From contig JAMWFC010000101.1 of the NCBI GenBank assembly GCA_027475525.1, positions 319,101 to 383,100 of the forward strand: DNA of 64,000 nt, given 5' to 3'. Below are positions 21,938 to 34,852 of the stretch, piece after piece (position 1 is the first letter of the stretch; every line of letters starts with the position of its first letter). The stretch comes from Macrolepiota albuminosa. Its lineage: Eukaryota > Basidiomycota > Agaricomycetes > Agaricales > Agaricaceae. Below the pieces are notes generated by a model, which saw nothing but the letters and a program-made list of their open reading frames with translations, was not told the DNA's origin and searched no databases. Made by a program: the position numbers and the translations under genes.

Positions 21938-23262
21938 TCACTGTTTTATAGTATTTTGGTTGTTTTCTTCTTCTTCTAATATAGTCAGCAAGTTGTCGTT
22001 GTCCAATAACTCCATTTTCTCAAGTTCCTGAAGCTTGACAGTGTCAATGTCTAGCACCTCAAGTGGCAAGTCGATGCGTTCCCTGGCGAGATATGGCAAT
22101 AGGCAGAACACGGCAACTGGTCTGTGGAGTATGGATCCATCTAATTTGCAGAGGATGTAAGCACCTCCACAGTTATGGAAGATAACTACCAAAGGCCCAA
22201 GGTATTGTGGGTGCATCTTCTTGTTATAAGAGGTCTCAATCTTGGAGTTGCGCATAAGCACTAGCGTGCCTCTTGGAAAGTCGTAGTCCTTGATAGTAGT
22301 ACTGTGGTCAGCCTCAAACCTAAGTGCTGCTTGGCAATGAGCAGCAAAGACAGTTTTATGAAGCCACTCCAAGTCCTTATGCCATTGCTGAAGGTCGATA
22401 GCACGTCTGGCAATGAGGTCAGTAGTTGTTAAGATGCTGTTAGAAGCCAGCTGAAGATATGTCGCTTTGATGATGTTGGCAGGAAGCAGAGAATGTGTGC
22501 CAGTAGCTGCATAACAAGGAGAACAACCCATGTGCTTATGAATAGTGACCCTTTTCAACCAAAAGACTGAATATGTTGCTTCACTCCAACAGGACTCATC
22601 ACCATCAACTGGCTTGAAGAGCGCTTGCTGCACATCAAAGTGGGGTCATTCCATCAATCCATTGGCATGCTTGTTGTAACTGGAGATGCAAATGTGGTGG
22701 ATATTGTACTTCTTGGCAAGATAAGTCAATGCATTAATGATAGGTGCACCATTATCTGTGACAATCTCCCTTAGCACTCTCCATCAGCAAACAATGTCCT
22801 CAAAGAGCCACTTGGCAATGGCGTCAGTATTTCTGCATTGGAGCATGCAGAACTCGGGCCAATGGATTAGTGAGCAGCATCCCTGGATGATATACTTATA
22901 GCGACCTGACTTTGGCATGTGCATAGTGTCAATATAGATCTTGCTAAACAAGGGCACTGGCGTGGCAATGGTAGGCGGTATGAGCACTTGGCAAGTTTGC
23001 TGAACCTGGCAAAGGTGGCAGGTTCTGATGTACCAGGTAATGTCAGCACTAATGTGAGGCCACCAAAAGCACTCTAGAAGAGTGGCTCAGGTAGCGTACA
23101 AATCTTAGTGACCAAGTTCATTGTGCATAGCGCATAGGATACGTAGGCAACTGTCCTGCTTGATGACCAACTTGTGAGCACCATTGCAATGTCATTGCCA
23201 AAGACGTTTGTCAGCAAAGAAGAAGTGAGTGGCATAGCAAATAAAGGTGGCGTACTCATCAT
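21938..23262 (-). pseudogene. G2 integrase
   Basis: Near 23130-23020: the zinc-binding region (HNELGH, then HLCQVQQTC). The catalytic core reads KIYIDTMHMP (first Asp) and EIVTDNGAP (second Asp). Then, where relatives carry a Glu in ANGLMERPH, the copy has a stop or gap next to PHFDV. The 231-codon C-terminal frame (22633-21938) reads MGCSPCYAATGTHSLLP, PRGTLVLMRNSKIE and HPQYLGPLVV, which is the Gly-Pro-Phe-type C-terminal DNA-binding region. It would insert element DNA into the host genome. The core is broken into at least three frames. Confidence 0.72.
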
Positions 23263-23302
23263 CGCTAAGATTTTCCAGATGCTTAAGGTCTTGTATCCAT
23301 TG

Positions 23303-24215
23303 TTACACAGCTAATAAATGCTTATCCTCAGCTTGTGCCTTGGGGGATTGGGGTACGGCGTTGTAAGTTAGTTGGCGACTGTCTTCTTTAAGCGGTTGAG
23401 GTTTTTGTATAATCCTTACTGAAGAGAAATCCTGGCTAAGGATACTTGCCATGTGGAATGTGAGCAGTGCGCTAAAGGTGTTGGGCCAGTAAGGAGCAAT
23501 GGGGTGCAAGAGGACAGTGGTGGGTTGTTGCCGACGCAGCAGGGAGACAGGTTGCTGAATAAGGTGCATAAAGCCATGCAAGTGGTCAACCCAGTCTTCA
23601 AAGTTGCTATTGTTGTTAGAGTTAGTTGCCAGGTCACCAGGTTGTCGTGGTTGCCTAGAAAGACCATCTGGTCCATGGAATGTGCCTTTAACATGAACAA
23701 GCTCAAAGTGGAACATGAAGATGGCTACCACCCAATGGTTCATGCTAGCTATCGGCTGGATATCAGGGTTCTGAAGCATACCCTTGATATACCTAGCATC
23801 CATCTTGCCAATAAGGTTGCGCACACCAATGAGGTACATCCTTAGCACCCAAAACATCTTGACGAGCCCATGAAGTTCCAACTTTGGCTGGCTGTAGCAT
23901 GATAGATCCAAACTGGTTGTAGCAACACTGTTTCTGGTTATTGCTAAGGCACTGGCAGAGGAAATAGCTGACAGCAATGTATGAGGTGTCGACTGCTAAA
24001 ATAATGGGATTGGCAGAGGTGTAGTCAATAGGACCAAGAGGCTTGGTGGGAGTTGACTTGGTCAGGACCAAATTCAAAGGATTTGTTAGCATGAATGAGT
24101 CAGGTAAGGTAATAGGCACAATGGGCAAAGTTCTTAACAAATATACGGAGAACACTAACAGTGCCAAGGAAGGCGCAAACCTCAGATAAGTTGTGGCAAG
24201 GATCCCAGTGCTCAA
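23303..24215 (-). pseudogene. G2 RNase H
   Basis: Reading ANPIILAVDTSYIAVSYFLC holds the first catalytic Asp. QPKLELHGL holds the Glu, and a later part has KMDARYIKGMLQNPDI and FHFELVHVKGTFHGPDGLSR, the usual tail of the RT-linked RNase H that leads into integrase. The frame changes between about 23970 and 23800. Confidence 0.72.
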
Positions 24216-25056
24216 GAAGTGCTAAGCAAGACTCATCAAAAACATGACTAGCAGGAGTGCAGATGTGATTTAGGATCTTGAATCTTGGTGCATGGAGGAG
24301 GAGCTTGTGACCACTAAAGGTGCTGCTGCTATACTTCATGCACTGGAGAACATGGTTGAGGAGCTGGAAGAAGTCCCAAAGTGCCAAGCATATGTTGTGG
24401 TTGTTGGGATGCTTCTCCAGCAAGCTGTTGAGAAGTCGCTGGTCCTTGGGTCCTTTAACACCAACATCATCAATGAAACTAAGAACATTATAGGGAATTT
24501 CTGATTGGAGAATAAAAGTGATGTCATTATAAAAGATAGGAACTAAGTTGGTCCAGCCCATGGGGAGAGTCACTAGCTGCAAGGTGCCAAAGGGAGTCTG
24601 GAATGTGGTAAGATCACAGGAAGAGGGATGGATTAAGCGCTCATTGTAGCTGACATAGAAATCAAGAGTAGCGCCACAGATGCGTCTAGCAAAGGACTCA
24701 GCAACGTGGTCCAGAAAGGGAGGCATGCCAGAGCGCTGGATAGTAACCCTATTCAGTGGCTCTAGACTGTAAACAATATGCAAATTACCATTCTTCTTTA
24801 ATACACAGAACCAGCAGGAGCAGTAAGAGCTGTTGGAGAGCTCATAAATGTCAGCCTGTATCTTGGTGCGTATAATCTGGCAGACCTTGGCCTCAATACC
24901 AGGTGGTAAGGGTCTGTTGTGTTCAGTCCACAGCATGTGAGGGATAGTAGGAATTACCACAGGTGGGAAGAAGTCTGTGCACAAGCTGCTATGCTCAGAG
25001 TCCTCCCATGCAAAGGCCCAATTCTGCTTAGTGACGAGATTGGTAAGAACATCCAT
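24100..25056 (-). pseudogene. G2 reverse transcriptase
   Basis: An uninterrupted 318-codon frame. FFPPVVIPTIPHMLW lies near the N terminus, then CWFCVLKKNGNLHIVYSLEP (fingers), FQTPFGTLQLVTLPMGWTN (palm) and the catalytic box VLSFIDDVGVKG with both Asp present, followed by the thumb with FLGTVSVLRIFVKNFA. It copies element RNA to DNA in gypsy elements. This is the best preserved part of G2, but its neighbours are out of frame. Confidence 0.82.
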
Positions 25057-25641
25057 TTTGTTCTTGGTGAGGAAACCTGTATTGTGGTCCTTGATGAACT
25101 GCTGTTGGTGCTTAGCGGTAAATTGTCCTGTCAGTTGGAAGGGTAGCAGATGTGGTGTGAGGGTTGGTATGTCAGCAAGAGGGTCACCAAGAATATGGCA
25201 TTTGACTTGGAAAGCTTCAGGAGAGTGAGCAGCTTGGGTTTGGTTTTAAGCGCAATGGGCTTGTATTTCTTCTTTACCTGAACATCTTTTCTTTTGGGAA
25301 TGTTAGTATTACTATAAACAGAGGTGAAAAGGGGATTAAGGTTGTTAAAGGTAGAGTGGAGTATGGAAAGTCTGAGAACAGCAGAAGCAGAGGCTTCAGG
25401 AAAAGTGGTAAGGTATGTGTCTTTTGTAGCGATTTTCTGGAAAGAGTCCGAAGCGGTAAGGTACAAGTAGGCAAGAGACAAGTTGATAAGGTTTTGTGTA
25501 GTTTTCTAGGGATTTCAGTAGCAAGATTAGGTGTAGTAGAAAGTACTTCTGTATCAAGAAAGGCCATTTTCAAAATATGTACAAGACCACTGGTGTGGTC
25601 ATATTCTAGTTTAAGCACTACATCTCCATGATCGTTGCCAA
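25057..25641 (-). pseudogene. G2 protease-RT linker
   Basis: The minus-strand frames at 25669-25274 and 25481-25131 are Lys/Ser/Thr-rich with no fold motif I can name. They lie between the protease and RT and probably encode the variable linker, now in two frames. Confidence 0.45.
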
Positions 25642-26331
25642 TCACCTCCTTGATAGTCTGTGAAAACACCTGTGAGGCTGCTCACTGGCATAATGTTCAG
25701 TGAACTCTGGCAGCTTGCCATGTATACCTTTCCGTTGTCCTTTAGGGAATGTTAGTACTGTGCATCTGATACCTGAGTTGGGGTTGCTAATGGTCAATGT
25801 TGTTTCTTTGTTGGTAAGAGTCTTGACTACTGAGCGCACTAAGACATTGAATAGTCTGCTGAGAAGGAGGTCATAAGCAGGGGAATGCAGGATGTGGATC
25901 TGAAGGTAAAATGTGATGTTGCCAATAGTGCATGGTACGTTCTTGGCAAGACCAAGAGATCTGTTGATGGTGCTGTTAGCACTCTGCATGTTCAGGACAA
26001 CGGTAGGATCATAAATCAATCCTAGCTCGTGAGCAACTTCTGCAGCTATAGAAATGATCTGAAAACTGCTGTCCACAATGGCCTCGATGTCACTTTTGTT
26101 GTCAATAGTAAGCATAATAGACCTAATGGCATGGGAGTCCTGGATGACGGTAAGGATAGCGGAATCTTCTCTATGCTCTAGCAACTGCATATATGTTTCT
26201 ACCGGATCGATTGAGTTAGTGTTAGCAACTGGGTTGGCAGCAAAAGGATCAGTGCTAAGAGTAATGGGAGGGTCGGTGGTCACAGAGAAGCCTGGGAGTG
26301 CATTGTCTAGCTTGTTGATCTTGGTAATCAT
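25642..26331 (-). pseudogene. G2 aspartic protease
   Basis: Contains SDIEAIVDSSFQIISIA, the active-site loop where relatives have Asp-Ser-Gly. Here Gly is replaced by Ser (a G-to-A change), which should impair activity. It continues with AHELGLIYDPTVVLNMQSAN and SPAYDLLLSRLFNVL, the second conserved part (relatives have Gly-Arg-Pro-Phe). It would cut the gag-pol polyprotein. Confidence 0.75.
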
Positions 26332-26346
26332 AGCCGCTAAGGGTCA

Positions 26347-28012
26347 TTAAGATATAACTGCCATTTTGACCTGGTTCCTGACGTTGGAAGCAATACTGCA
26401 AAGTTCTTCAACAAAGAGCATGACTGAGATCTTTATAATGCGGCTAAAGATGTGATTGGACTTTTCTATGTCAAAAATTGGCACAGTAGAGTGGTAACTG
26501 CCTTCAGGACGTTTCTTGGGGGCAGCAAAGTTGCGTTGGGCAGAAGTGTGATACCTATCAGAAAGACCAGCATAAGGATGGAGAGGCAGCAAGGAAGTGT
26601 TGGGAATGGGAGTAGACATGGGAGGTTGGATAGCAGGAGCTGGCGCAACTGATGCAGATGAGGTGGCAGGTGTGGTGGTAGGAGCAGTAGGCAGAGGAGA
26701 GTGGCAAGTGGCTGACATGGGCTTATAGCCATGAAGAGGCTGTTTAGACTGTTTACTCTTGACACCATCAAACATCTGGTTCTTTAGTGAGCTGAGTTTC
26801 TGTTCCAGCTTGGAGATATGCTCTTTCTGAGAGAAGCCGAGGCAGTCGCTAATGCTGTCAAAGTGCAATACCTCATGGATCATCTGCTGCTGTGCTGCCT
26901 GGTTGGGATCAGGATTAGCATTGCCTGAGAGAGTGCTGGTAATGATCTGTCCTGAGTTGCGCCTGTGCCACTCATCTACCTGCTCCTGGTAGGTCTTGAG
27001 CTCTGGGTAGTTCAGGATAATAGTGCCTGTGGTTAAGACAACCTTGCCATTGATGGCCCTGCATACTTTACCTTGCCATATATAGTTTTCCAAAGTATTG
27101 CAATATCCTCAGGTCATCATATGTCTTATTTCTCCACAGAAGTGGCAACTGTTGAATCCTGGAGCATTAGCAACACAGGAAGCAGTTATGCTGGTGGCAA
27201 TCATGGTCTCAATTTGGGTCATGGCAGAGGTGACAGCAGCATTGATGGCAGCATTGAGGTCTTTTTTCTTCATGAAGTCAGTAGTGGAGGGTGCGGCAGT
27301 GGTCTGGACTGGAAGAATACCATTGGCATGTTCAAGCGGGGTCATCCTGATGCATTGAATGCCAATACCAATACCTGTGTCAGTGCCCTTTAAGATCTAT
27401 TTACCTGCCTCAAAGACATTGGCAACGGCATAGGGTTTCTCAGGATGATGAGTCGAGTATACAATTTCTAAGCACTTAGCAATATGAGTCCATAGCAACA
27501 TTGGGATGCCTTGCTGGAATAAGTGATGTTCCTCGTTGATATAGAGTTTACTGTTCTGGAAGAGCCACCTGGCAACCTTCTGGAATTTCCAATAGTAAGT
27601 TGAGAAGGTGCCAAGAGAGTAGATACCACTATCAAAGGGTGTCCTGGACGAGTTTCAGGAGTTTGTTTACCATGTATTGCATAGCTTCTTTAATGCCAGG
27701 GTAAAGCTGAATAATTGCCATTTTCCATCCTTCATAAGTACTGTCAATAGCTGGTCAGATGCCTGGCACAGGAGTAGCAAATTTGGACAAACTAGTCCAG
27801 ATTTCTGTTGTGTCATAAGAAACATAGTGTGCTGTGTATTCCTTCATTTGAGTGGAGTTGGTAACCCCACAGTCTCTAAAGAGATATTCAAGTTCTTTGA
27901 AATATTGGGAGAGCTCATGTGGTTTGGACTCATGCCATTTTGGTGCTGAGAAATGGTTGCACAGAGGCATGTGCTGGGAAGGCTGTTCCATAGCAACTGG
28001 CCTACCATGCAA
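26347..28012 (-). pseudogene. G2 gag
   Basis: Begins at 28012 with MHGRPVAMEQPSQHMPL, then FSAPKWHESKPHELSQYFKE and LFRDCGVTNSTQMKEY, typical of basidiomycete gypsy gag. After a degraded middle comes a zinc knuckle, CHFCGEIRHMM then GYC, broken by a TGA at about 27105. Then ENYIWQGKVCRAINGKVVL and QEQVDEWHRRNSGQI, and a long Pro/Thr/Ala linker ending near 26347. It would form the retroelement particle. Confidence 0.72.
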
Positions 28013-28032
28013 AGGAGGCGGTAGTGGTGATG

Positions 28033-28206
28033 TGTAACAGAGTCACACGTAGTACTAGCGTCAACAACGCTATAATTATCAAGTAGAGTATTATGTAAGA
28101 CAACATCTTGTTTTCACTCTAAGTACTAGTCAAATCTGATACTGCGGTCTGATTTAGCACTTGTGTGATACACACAAGATAGTTCTAACTCGTAACTCAG
28201 GTTACA
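28033..28206 (+). repeat. G1 5' LTR
   Basis: 174 bases, TG..CA. By hand alignment about 14 differences from the 3' LTR, 12 of them in the first 55 bases; the last 119 bases differ at only about two positions. Very short for an 11.5-kb element. Confidence 0.82.
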
Positions 28207-28572
28207 TTTTTTTAAATCTTCTGCTATCGGCTTTAAACTCTAGGCTTGTTACCGACTAGGCAACTATCATCAAAACCTCTCGATTTTCTGTTGGCATCAC
28301 GTTGAAAACATGCTTCCATGACTGGCTCTCTTGATCCGGATCCTCCGTTCCCAGCTGCAAATGCAGGTGACTTACCTGTGCTTCAAGCTGTGAAGACGCA
28401 ATCTGCGTCAGCATACCAACCTCCGCCAAAGTGGGACGAAAAGATTCCTCGCGATGTCAGCACGAGCTTTGGAATGCCTGGTGGGCTATCTGTATCACGG
28501 ATGATGTCTATTGTACGACCTGGTGGTAAACCAGGAGAGAGATCCACGGTCTCAGGAGTGTCACTGCCAGCG

Positions 28573-28726
28573 AGCCAAATGCCTTCATTGATGTATCCGG
28601 TATTGCCCAAGAGCTTGTCAGCTCATTCTGAGGGTCAACCGGATATTACAGCCAAATGCCTTCATTGATGTATCCGGTATTGCCCAAGAGCTTGTCAGCT
28701 CATTCTGAGGGTCAACCGGATATTAC
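28573..28726. repeat. 77-bp direct duplication 4
   Basis: Identical copies start at 28573 and 28650, in the N-terminal part of G1 gag. The MPSLMYPVLPKSL segment is read in both copies, in two frames. Confidence 0.92.
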
Positions 28727-29035
28727 CCAGTACTCGGAAATGGTACAAGGCAGCGTGTTTGTGCATAGTACTCCATTCTGGACTGCACCTACCGAACAAC
28801 ATTTGGACTATGTGGCCAATGCGGCTACTGAACCGGGACCGTCGTCACTGATGACACAAGGATAGGCGCAAGGACCAGCAATAGTGGTCAGTAGGGAGGA
28901 CAACAATGTTGTAAGGTTGGAAAAGGCGTCAACAGCGCCTAGACTTCCAGAGTTGCACAGACGGGCCGGCAAACAGCCGCAAGTGAGGCATGATGGCCTC
29001 AGGAGAGTTATGGACTTAGAGTCCGAGCTGGAATC

Positions 29036-29189
29036 CTCAGATGATGAGGAAAGCAAAAGGTCGCATTCGACCTTGTCTATCCAGTTACAGCTGGTGTTAG
29101 ACCGATATCCATCTCAGATGATGAGGAAAGCAAAAGGTCGCATTCGACCTTGTCTATCCAGTTACAGCTGGTGTTAGACCGATATCCAT
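29036..29189. repeat. 77-bp direct duplication 5
   Basis: Identical copies start at 29036 and 29113, in G1 gag (SIQLQLVLDRYPS read twice). Confidence 0.92.
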
Positions 29190-32100
29190 CGGTTGTGAAG
29201 GAATCAACGCAAAAGCGTCTGCAGCTTTATGTAGTAAAGCACTTACAGTTGCTGGCTGCTAGGAGCCACGATGTACCCCGTGCAGATTCGAATGAATATA
29301 TCAAATTGTTTGTGCGTGTCTTCGAACTCAAAGTGGTTGAATACCTTAAGCGCAAAGCGGCGCGAGGGTCAGCAGTCTCTACGGCCACTCTGGCCGACTC
29401 AGTAGAATGTGAGATGAGTGTGCGCTGACGAGCGCCATTAATCGCGGACGCGATGGAGTTGCTCAATGCGCCTCGTCAGGCCAATGAGTCTCAGCAAGAC
29501 TACGTTCGGCGTCAGAATGCCGCAAACCGTCAATGCATTGTTAGCGGAGTGCCTCAGCAGGCATTGTCTGAGGTAGAGACTGTGACAACGACTCCGGCAG
29601 AGCCAGAGGCAATACTTGCAGTGCAGGAGGTTAAGACACCTCAAAAGCAAGTTACTATCAAGGAAGAGGTGGACAAAGTCCACATTCTGGATGAACGAAC
29701 GCGACCACGACATGTAATGCGATGCGTCCACCTAGTGGACAACTGGAATGAACACGTTAACTACCAGAGGATACGCAACCAGGACTTGCGTGATCATGGC
29801 GAGTCATTGATTGACAACCAGGGGGTAGCCTTTGAAGGGCGTGAGGGAGTAACACCTGTCGATGACATGCAGCGACAATTTGCGGCTCAGACTGCTGAAC
29901 CAGACAGAGATCCAGGTGGTAGCGATAATAGTAGCGACCACTACGAGCGGAGGGAGTCAACTCGTTGCAATAATGATGGTGGAGGGCGTGATCGTAGGAA
30001 TGACGATCAAGACAATAATAACCATTGTGATAGTGGCAGGTGGGCTGGTGGAGTACCAGCAGAGCCACAAGTGAGGCAACAGCCTACCCCACGGCCAGAA
30101 CAAACAGCCAATGAGCACCTGTTTCGCAGTTCCCAGGCATTTTCAATGCCCGCACCTCATGAATTGCGTGAAACTATGCTGGGAATGAATGAAGTGGTCA
30201 GGATCCATATGGATCATATGCATGACTGTCTCACTCATCTGGTGGACGACTCCCTTGGAGTCAGGTTTAAATTCCCTGCTGGGTTAAGTTCCCGTAAGTC
30301 TGATGGTAAGCACATCCATGCGTACGCCGGAGGACATAGGTTCTCCCAACTGGAGGATTGGGCCATGGACGTCTGCTACCACCTAGCAGCCTGCTGCTAT
30401 GGTGGAGACGACATGGACCAGGAAAGGATATTCATGCTACACGAATTTATGGAGAGAGAGGCTCGGAATTGGTTCCGTTGCCATGTCCTCCACCTTAATC
30501 GCGACAAATTGCATTGGACATTTAAAGAAGTCCTGATAGGACTGTATAATCGGTTTGTCAATGCTGCTACGATGCAGGAAGCTTGTGATGCCTTTAGGAA
30601 GGCAGTGTACGATGCTAAGACTGGCGTCCAGACCTTTTATGATGACCTGGTGGGCCATGCACAGAATATGGCCGTCTATCCAGACAAATACACTATTTGC
30701 AAGACATTTCTGGACAGAATACCCACAGACATGAGGAGGGCGTTAATACGCGATGACAATTTGTCTCTGGAGGTCAATACTGTGACTGAATTTTTGGCGT
30801 ATGCCATCCGTTATGAGCAGTTGATGTGGACTGCAAACTATTATGAGCAGCGTAGTTCACGCCGAGGAACAGTGAACTGTCAGGCAGTGAAGGTGGGAAC
30901 TTTCTTGGCCAAACGGACAGAGATGGAGAACAATCACAATTTGCGATTTGTTGTCCGCAAGTCAATCCCTGGAGGCCAACGGCCTCGATCGAAGTCTGCT
31001 GGACGATTGCCAGCGAAGGATAGTCGACCCTTTTTGGGTCAAAACCAAGTAGCGGCAAAAGGGGTAGTAGCGCCTGTGGCGCGGATGGCAAGCAAACCTA
31101 CTAGGGACCCCGGAGTGGCCCAGAGAAGGACTGCCGAAGACCCTTCGGCGTGCTACAACTGTGGCAGGAGTGGGCATTTCGCTAAGAAATGTCCTGCCCC
31201 TCCTAAGGCACACATCCGAGCAGCCCATACGGCTGTGGCTCCTAGCGATGTCGTCAGTGACAACGAGGACAATGATATCGTCAAAGAAGCGGAGGAAGAA
31301 CCGCAGGTAGAGGCTGACGGGTCAGAAATAGATGATGCCAAGAGCGTCCAGATTGATGGCGACGAATACGTTGCAGTGGATGTGTATGACAGCGACTACT
31401 ATGCTCATGATGACGAGGAGGAACACCTGTTTGCACTGACGGAGTGCCGTGGAGATCAGCGTGTCCAAATGAGACACGTAACCCTGCAGAAGGCAACGAA
31501 TAAGTTGCAGCGGCCACGCTATACTCCCGAAGAGAAGGAGTGCCTGGTCACGTATGTTAATATCAATGGACATCCGGCATGGACGTTGTGGGACTCGGGG
31601 AGTACCACTACGGGCATTACACCCCAGTTTGCTCATGTCAACGTGATTCGCATTCATAAACTGGAGGAGCCATTGATGCTCCAGCTGGGGACTGTAGGGA
31701 GTCACGCTATGGTACAGTTTAGCGCGGAAGTGAGAATAAAGATGTCAGGGACGTCGACAAAAAAATATGTGGATATAGCGAATTTTGATCGCTACGACAT
31801 GATTATCGGTACGCCGTTCATGCGTAAGAACAAGGTGTCGCTGGATTTCATAAACGACATGGTTGTTGTGAATGGTATGCCTTTGAAGGCGGAGAAAGTG
31901 GTGTTGAACAACACAGATGGTCGTTTGAGGTGCTATCGTGCAACTGAAAAGCGGTGTGATGAATGCAACTGACTAGATGGTCGCAGAAGAGCGACTGTAC
32001 AGGAGATGGAGGACAAACAGGCCCCACCAAAAAGCCTGCCGGCAGACTCGCCGGCTATACTGATGTCTGAGGAAGAGTTTCAAGGAACTCTGAAGAAGGG

Positions 32101-34698
32101 GAAGCACCCGGATGTGGTTGGGTGTACCAATGGAAAGCCTAAACAGGCTGTACAGTGCAAGAATGAGCATGGTAGACGCGTGGTGGAGTCGCTGGAATGC
32201 CAGCCAACTAGCTCTCAGGTGAAGGTTGAGGATCTTGTCAAGGATGAGGTATACAGTACGATGGGAACTGTGGGTAGCACTAGGTCGCTAATGGACTGAC
32301 CAGTGCCTCGGCCAGGAGTGCAATGGGCGTATGACCCACGAATGCCATGGGAGTGGAATGAGTTGGTAGCGTCAATGGTGACGCAGGCTATGGGAAGGGT
32401 GCAGGCGACTCAGACGGGAGAAGTGTACTGTCACGCATAAGAGGACAAGATTTCTGAAACATCAGATATTGTATTTGATGGACTCTCGCTGAAAGCGAGA
32501 AGCGTGCAGTCGTCGGCGAGTATAACAAGGAAACAGCCGGTTGTAAGGTTGAATCTGGGAGATCTCACAGAGGAGCACGTACATGCCTTACAGGAGCGAT
32601 TTGAACCAAAGGTTCAACCATGTATAGCATGCGTAGCAAAAGGGAAAGGTAAGGCTGTAAGCCTTACAGAGGAGGATATTCCTCGATTGCGCCAGCAATG
32701 GCAACATGAGTTTGCTGATATTGTCAATGGAATGAAGGAAGAGCTTCCTCTGTGGCAGGAGGTTAATCATGAGATTAACCTCATTGACAATAACAAGCAG
32801 TACAAGTATCATTTGCCTCGCTGCCTGCGAGCACTACAGGATCAACTTCATGAAAAGACGAATAGATACATAAACACAAAGTGGTGGGAACCACGACCAG
32901 CGGTGCAAGCTGCACCATTACTTTGTATTCCAAAGAAGGATGGAACATTAAGGACTGCATTGGATGCGCGACAGTGCAATGATAATACAGTCAAGGATGT
33001 GACACCTCTTCCAGATCAGGAAGTCATATGAGAAGATGTTGCGACAGCAAAGTATAGGTCAAAAATCGACCTCACAGACGTGTACGAACAGGTGCGCATA
33101 CGCAAAGAGGATATACTGAAGATGCTGTTCTTGTCCCTGATGGGGACGTTTGTGAGTAACATCATGCAGATTGGTGATTGTAATGCACCGGTGACATTTC
33201 AGAGGCTAATGACCTCAATCTTCCGAGATGTAATCGGGAAGTTTATGCACGTCTATTTAGACGATATATTCATATTTTCTGACACCATTGAGGAGCATGA
33301 GCAGCACCTATGAGTTGTATTTGAACAGCTACGGAAGGCCAGTCTCTATCTCAAATGGAAGAAGTGCAAGTTGTATGCAACGAGTATAGATTGTCTCAGT
33401 CACGTCATTGACGAGAAGGGCATTCACCTGGATATGGATAAGCTCGACTGAATCCGAGAGTGGCGTACTCCACGCACATATAATGATATCCAACGATTTG
33501 TTGGACTTGTGAACTATATTAGCAACTTCTTGCCAGACATCACTGCATATACAGGGCCACTCATGGCCATGACCCAGAATGGGTCCTCTTTTCACTGGAG
33601 ACCACTGCATCAGCGGTGTTTTGAGATGATTAAGCGCATATGTGTGAAGATGCCAGTCATCCAGCCAATTGATCCACGCATCGATGAGCCCATCTGGCTC
33701 ATATGCGATGTGTCGAAGACTGGGGTTGGGGCCATGTTTGGCCAAGGTAAAACGTGGCAGACTTGCCGACCAGCAGGATTTATGTCCCGTAAATTCACTG
33801 CTGCTCAGCAGAATTATGCTGTACACGAGTTAGAAACACTCGCTATCCTGGAAGCCCTCCTAAAATGGGAGGATAAACTGATGGGATATAAGATCCACAT
33901 CATTACAGATCACAAAGCACTAGAGTTTTTCAAGACTCAGGTGCACCTATCTCCGCAACAATGTCGCTGGATTGACTACATGTCATGGTATCAGTTCGAC
34001 ATCACCTATGTAAAAGGTGAATTGAACAAAGTCGCGGATTGCCTGTCTCAATATTTTGAGAGTGATACTCGAGATGACGTCCATGACGCGCATGACTATG
34101 TCCAGGCAGACAAATGTATTGACCCAGAGGGCAAAGATTTGCCTCTGCATCGGTTCCACAAAATCAGGGGACATAGGGTCGAGCTATGGGCCATGCGAGC
34201 GCAGGAAACACGTCGCAGTAAGCAACTGCATGAACAGCAAGAGACTCGCAATATTGAAGCCCAGGTGCTAGTGGATCATGAGGCCCCTCAGCCAAGTGAA
34301 GAGATGAGGCAAGGGGTGTCTATGAGAGGTACTGATATGACGCTCCAGCAAGCGCTGGAGTCACAGGACCATACGCCTGCACTGGCCAACTTAGGCAATG
34401 CGCAATTCCGCACACGTATCCAGCAAGGATACAAGGATGATAATCTCTTCTTAGAGATTCTGAACAATATCCAAGCGCATCCGCGCTTCAAGGTGGAGCA
34501 GCAGCTCATCTACCTTACCAGACCCACAGGGTCCAAAGTCATCTGCATTCCCCGGGAGAGGTCGCTAATTACGACTATCCTGGACCAGGCCCATAGAGTA
34601 GTGGGCCACTTCAGAACTCAGAAAACGCTGGACTATGTGGGACGCTGGTACTGGTGGCCGCAAATGGCCAAAGAGATGAGCCAATTTTGCTCGACATG

Positions 34699-34852
34699 CG
34701 AGCTATGTCAACAGTCGAAAGTATTGACATTGAAGCCACCGGGAAAGCTTCACTCGCTACCTATACCGGTCAAACCGAGCTATGTCAACAGTCGAAAGTA
34801 TTGACATTGAAGCCACCGGGAAAGCTTCACTCGCTACCTATACCGGTCAAAC
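34699..34852. repeat. 77-bp direct duplication 6
   Basis: Identical copies start at 34699 and 34776, between the zinc region and catalytic core of the G1 integrase (ELCQQSKVLTLKPPG appears twice). Confidence 0.92.

Larger units (their letters stand above)
21938..28012 (-). mobile_element. Ty3/gypsy element G2 (gag to integrase), decayed
   Basis: A complete gypsy order is readable on the minus strand: gag 28012-26347, protease 26331-25642, RT 25056-24100, RNase H 24215-23303 and integrase 23262-21938. Stops and shifts separate the pieces. The 5' end is cut by the G1 LTR at 28033, only 20 bases upstream of the gag Met. No paired LTRs were identified. The reading is much less degraded than the copia and gypsy pieces at 39.6-47 kb, so G2 is of intermediate age. 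Confidence 0.82.

Noticed and set aside
30437..31705. Several minus-strand ORFs of 60-130 codons inside G1
   Set aside because: All are shadows of the strongly coding plus-strand gag-pol frame.
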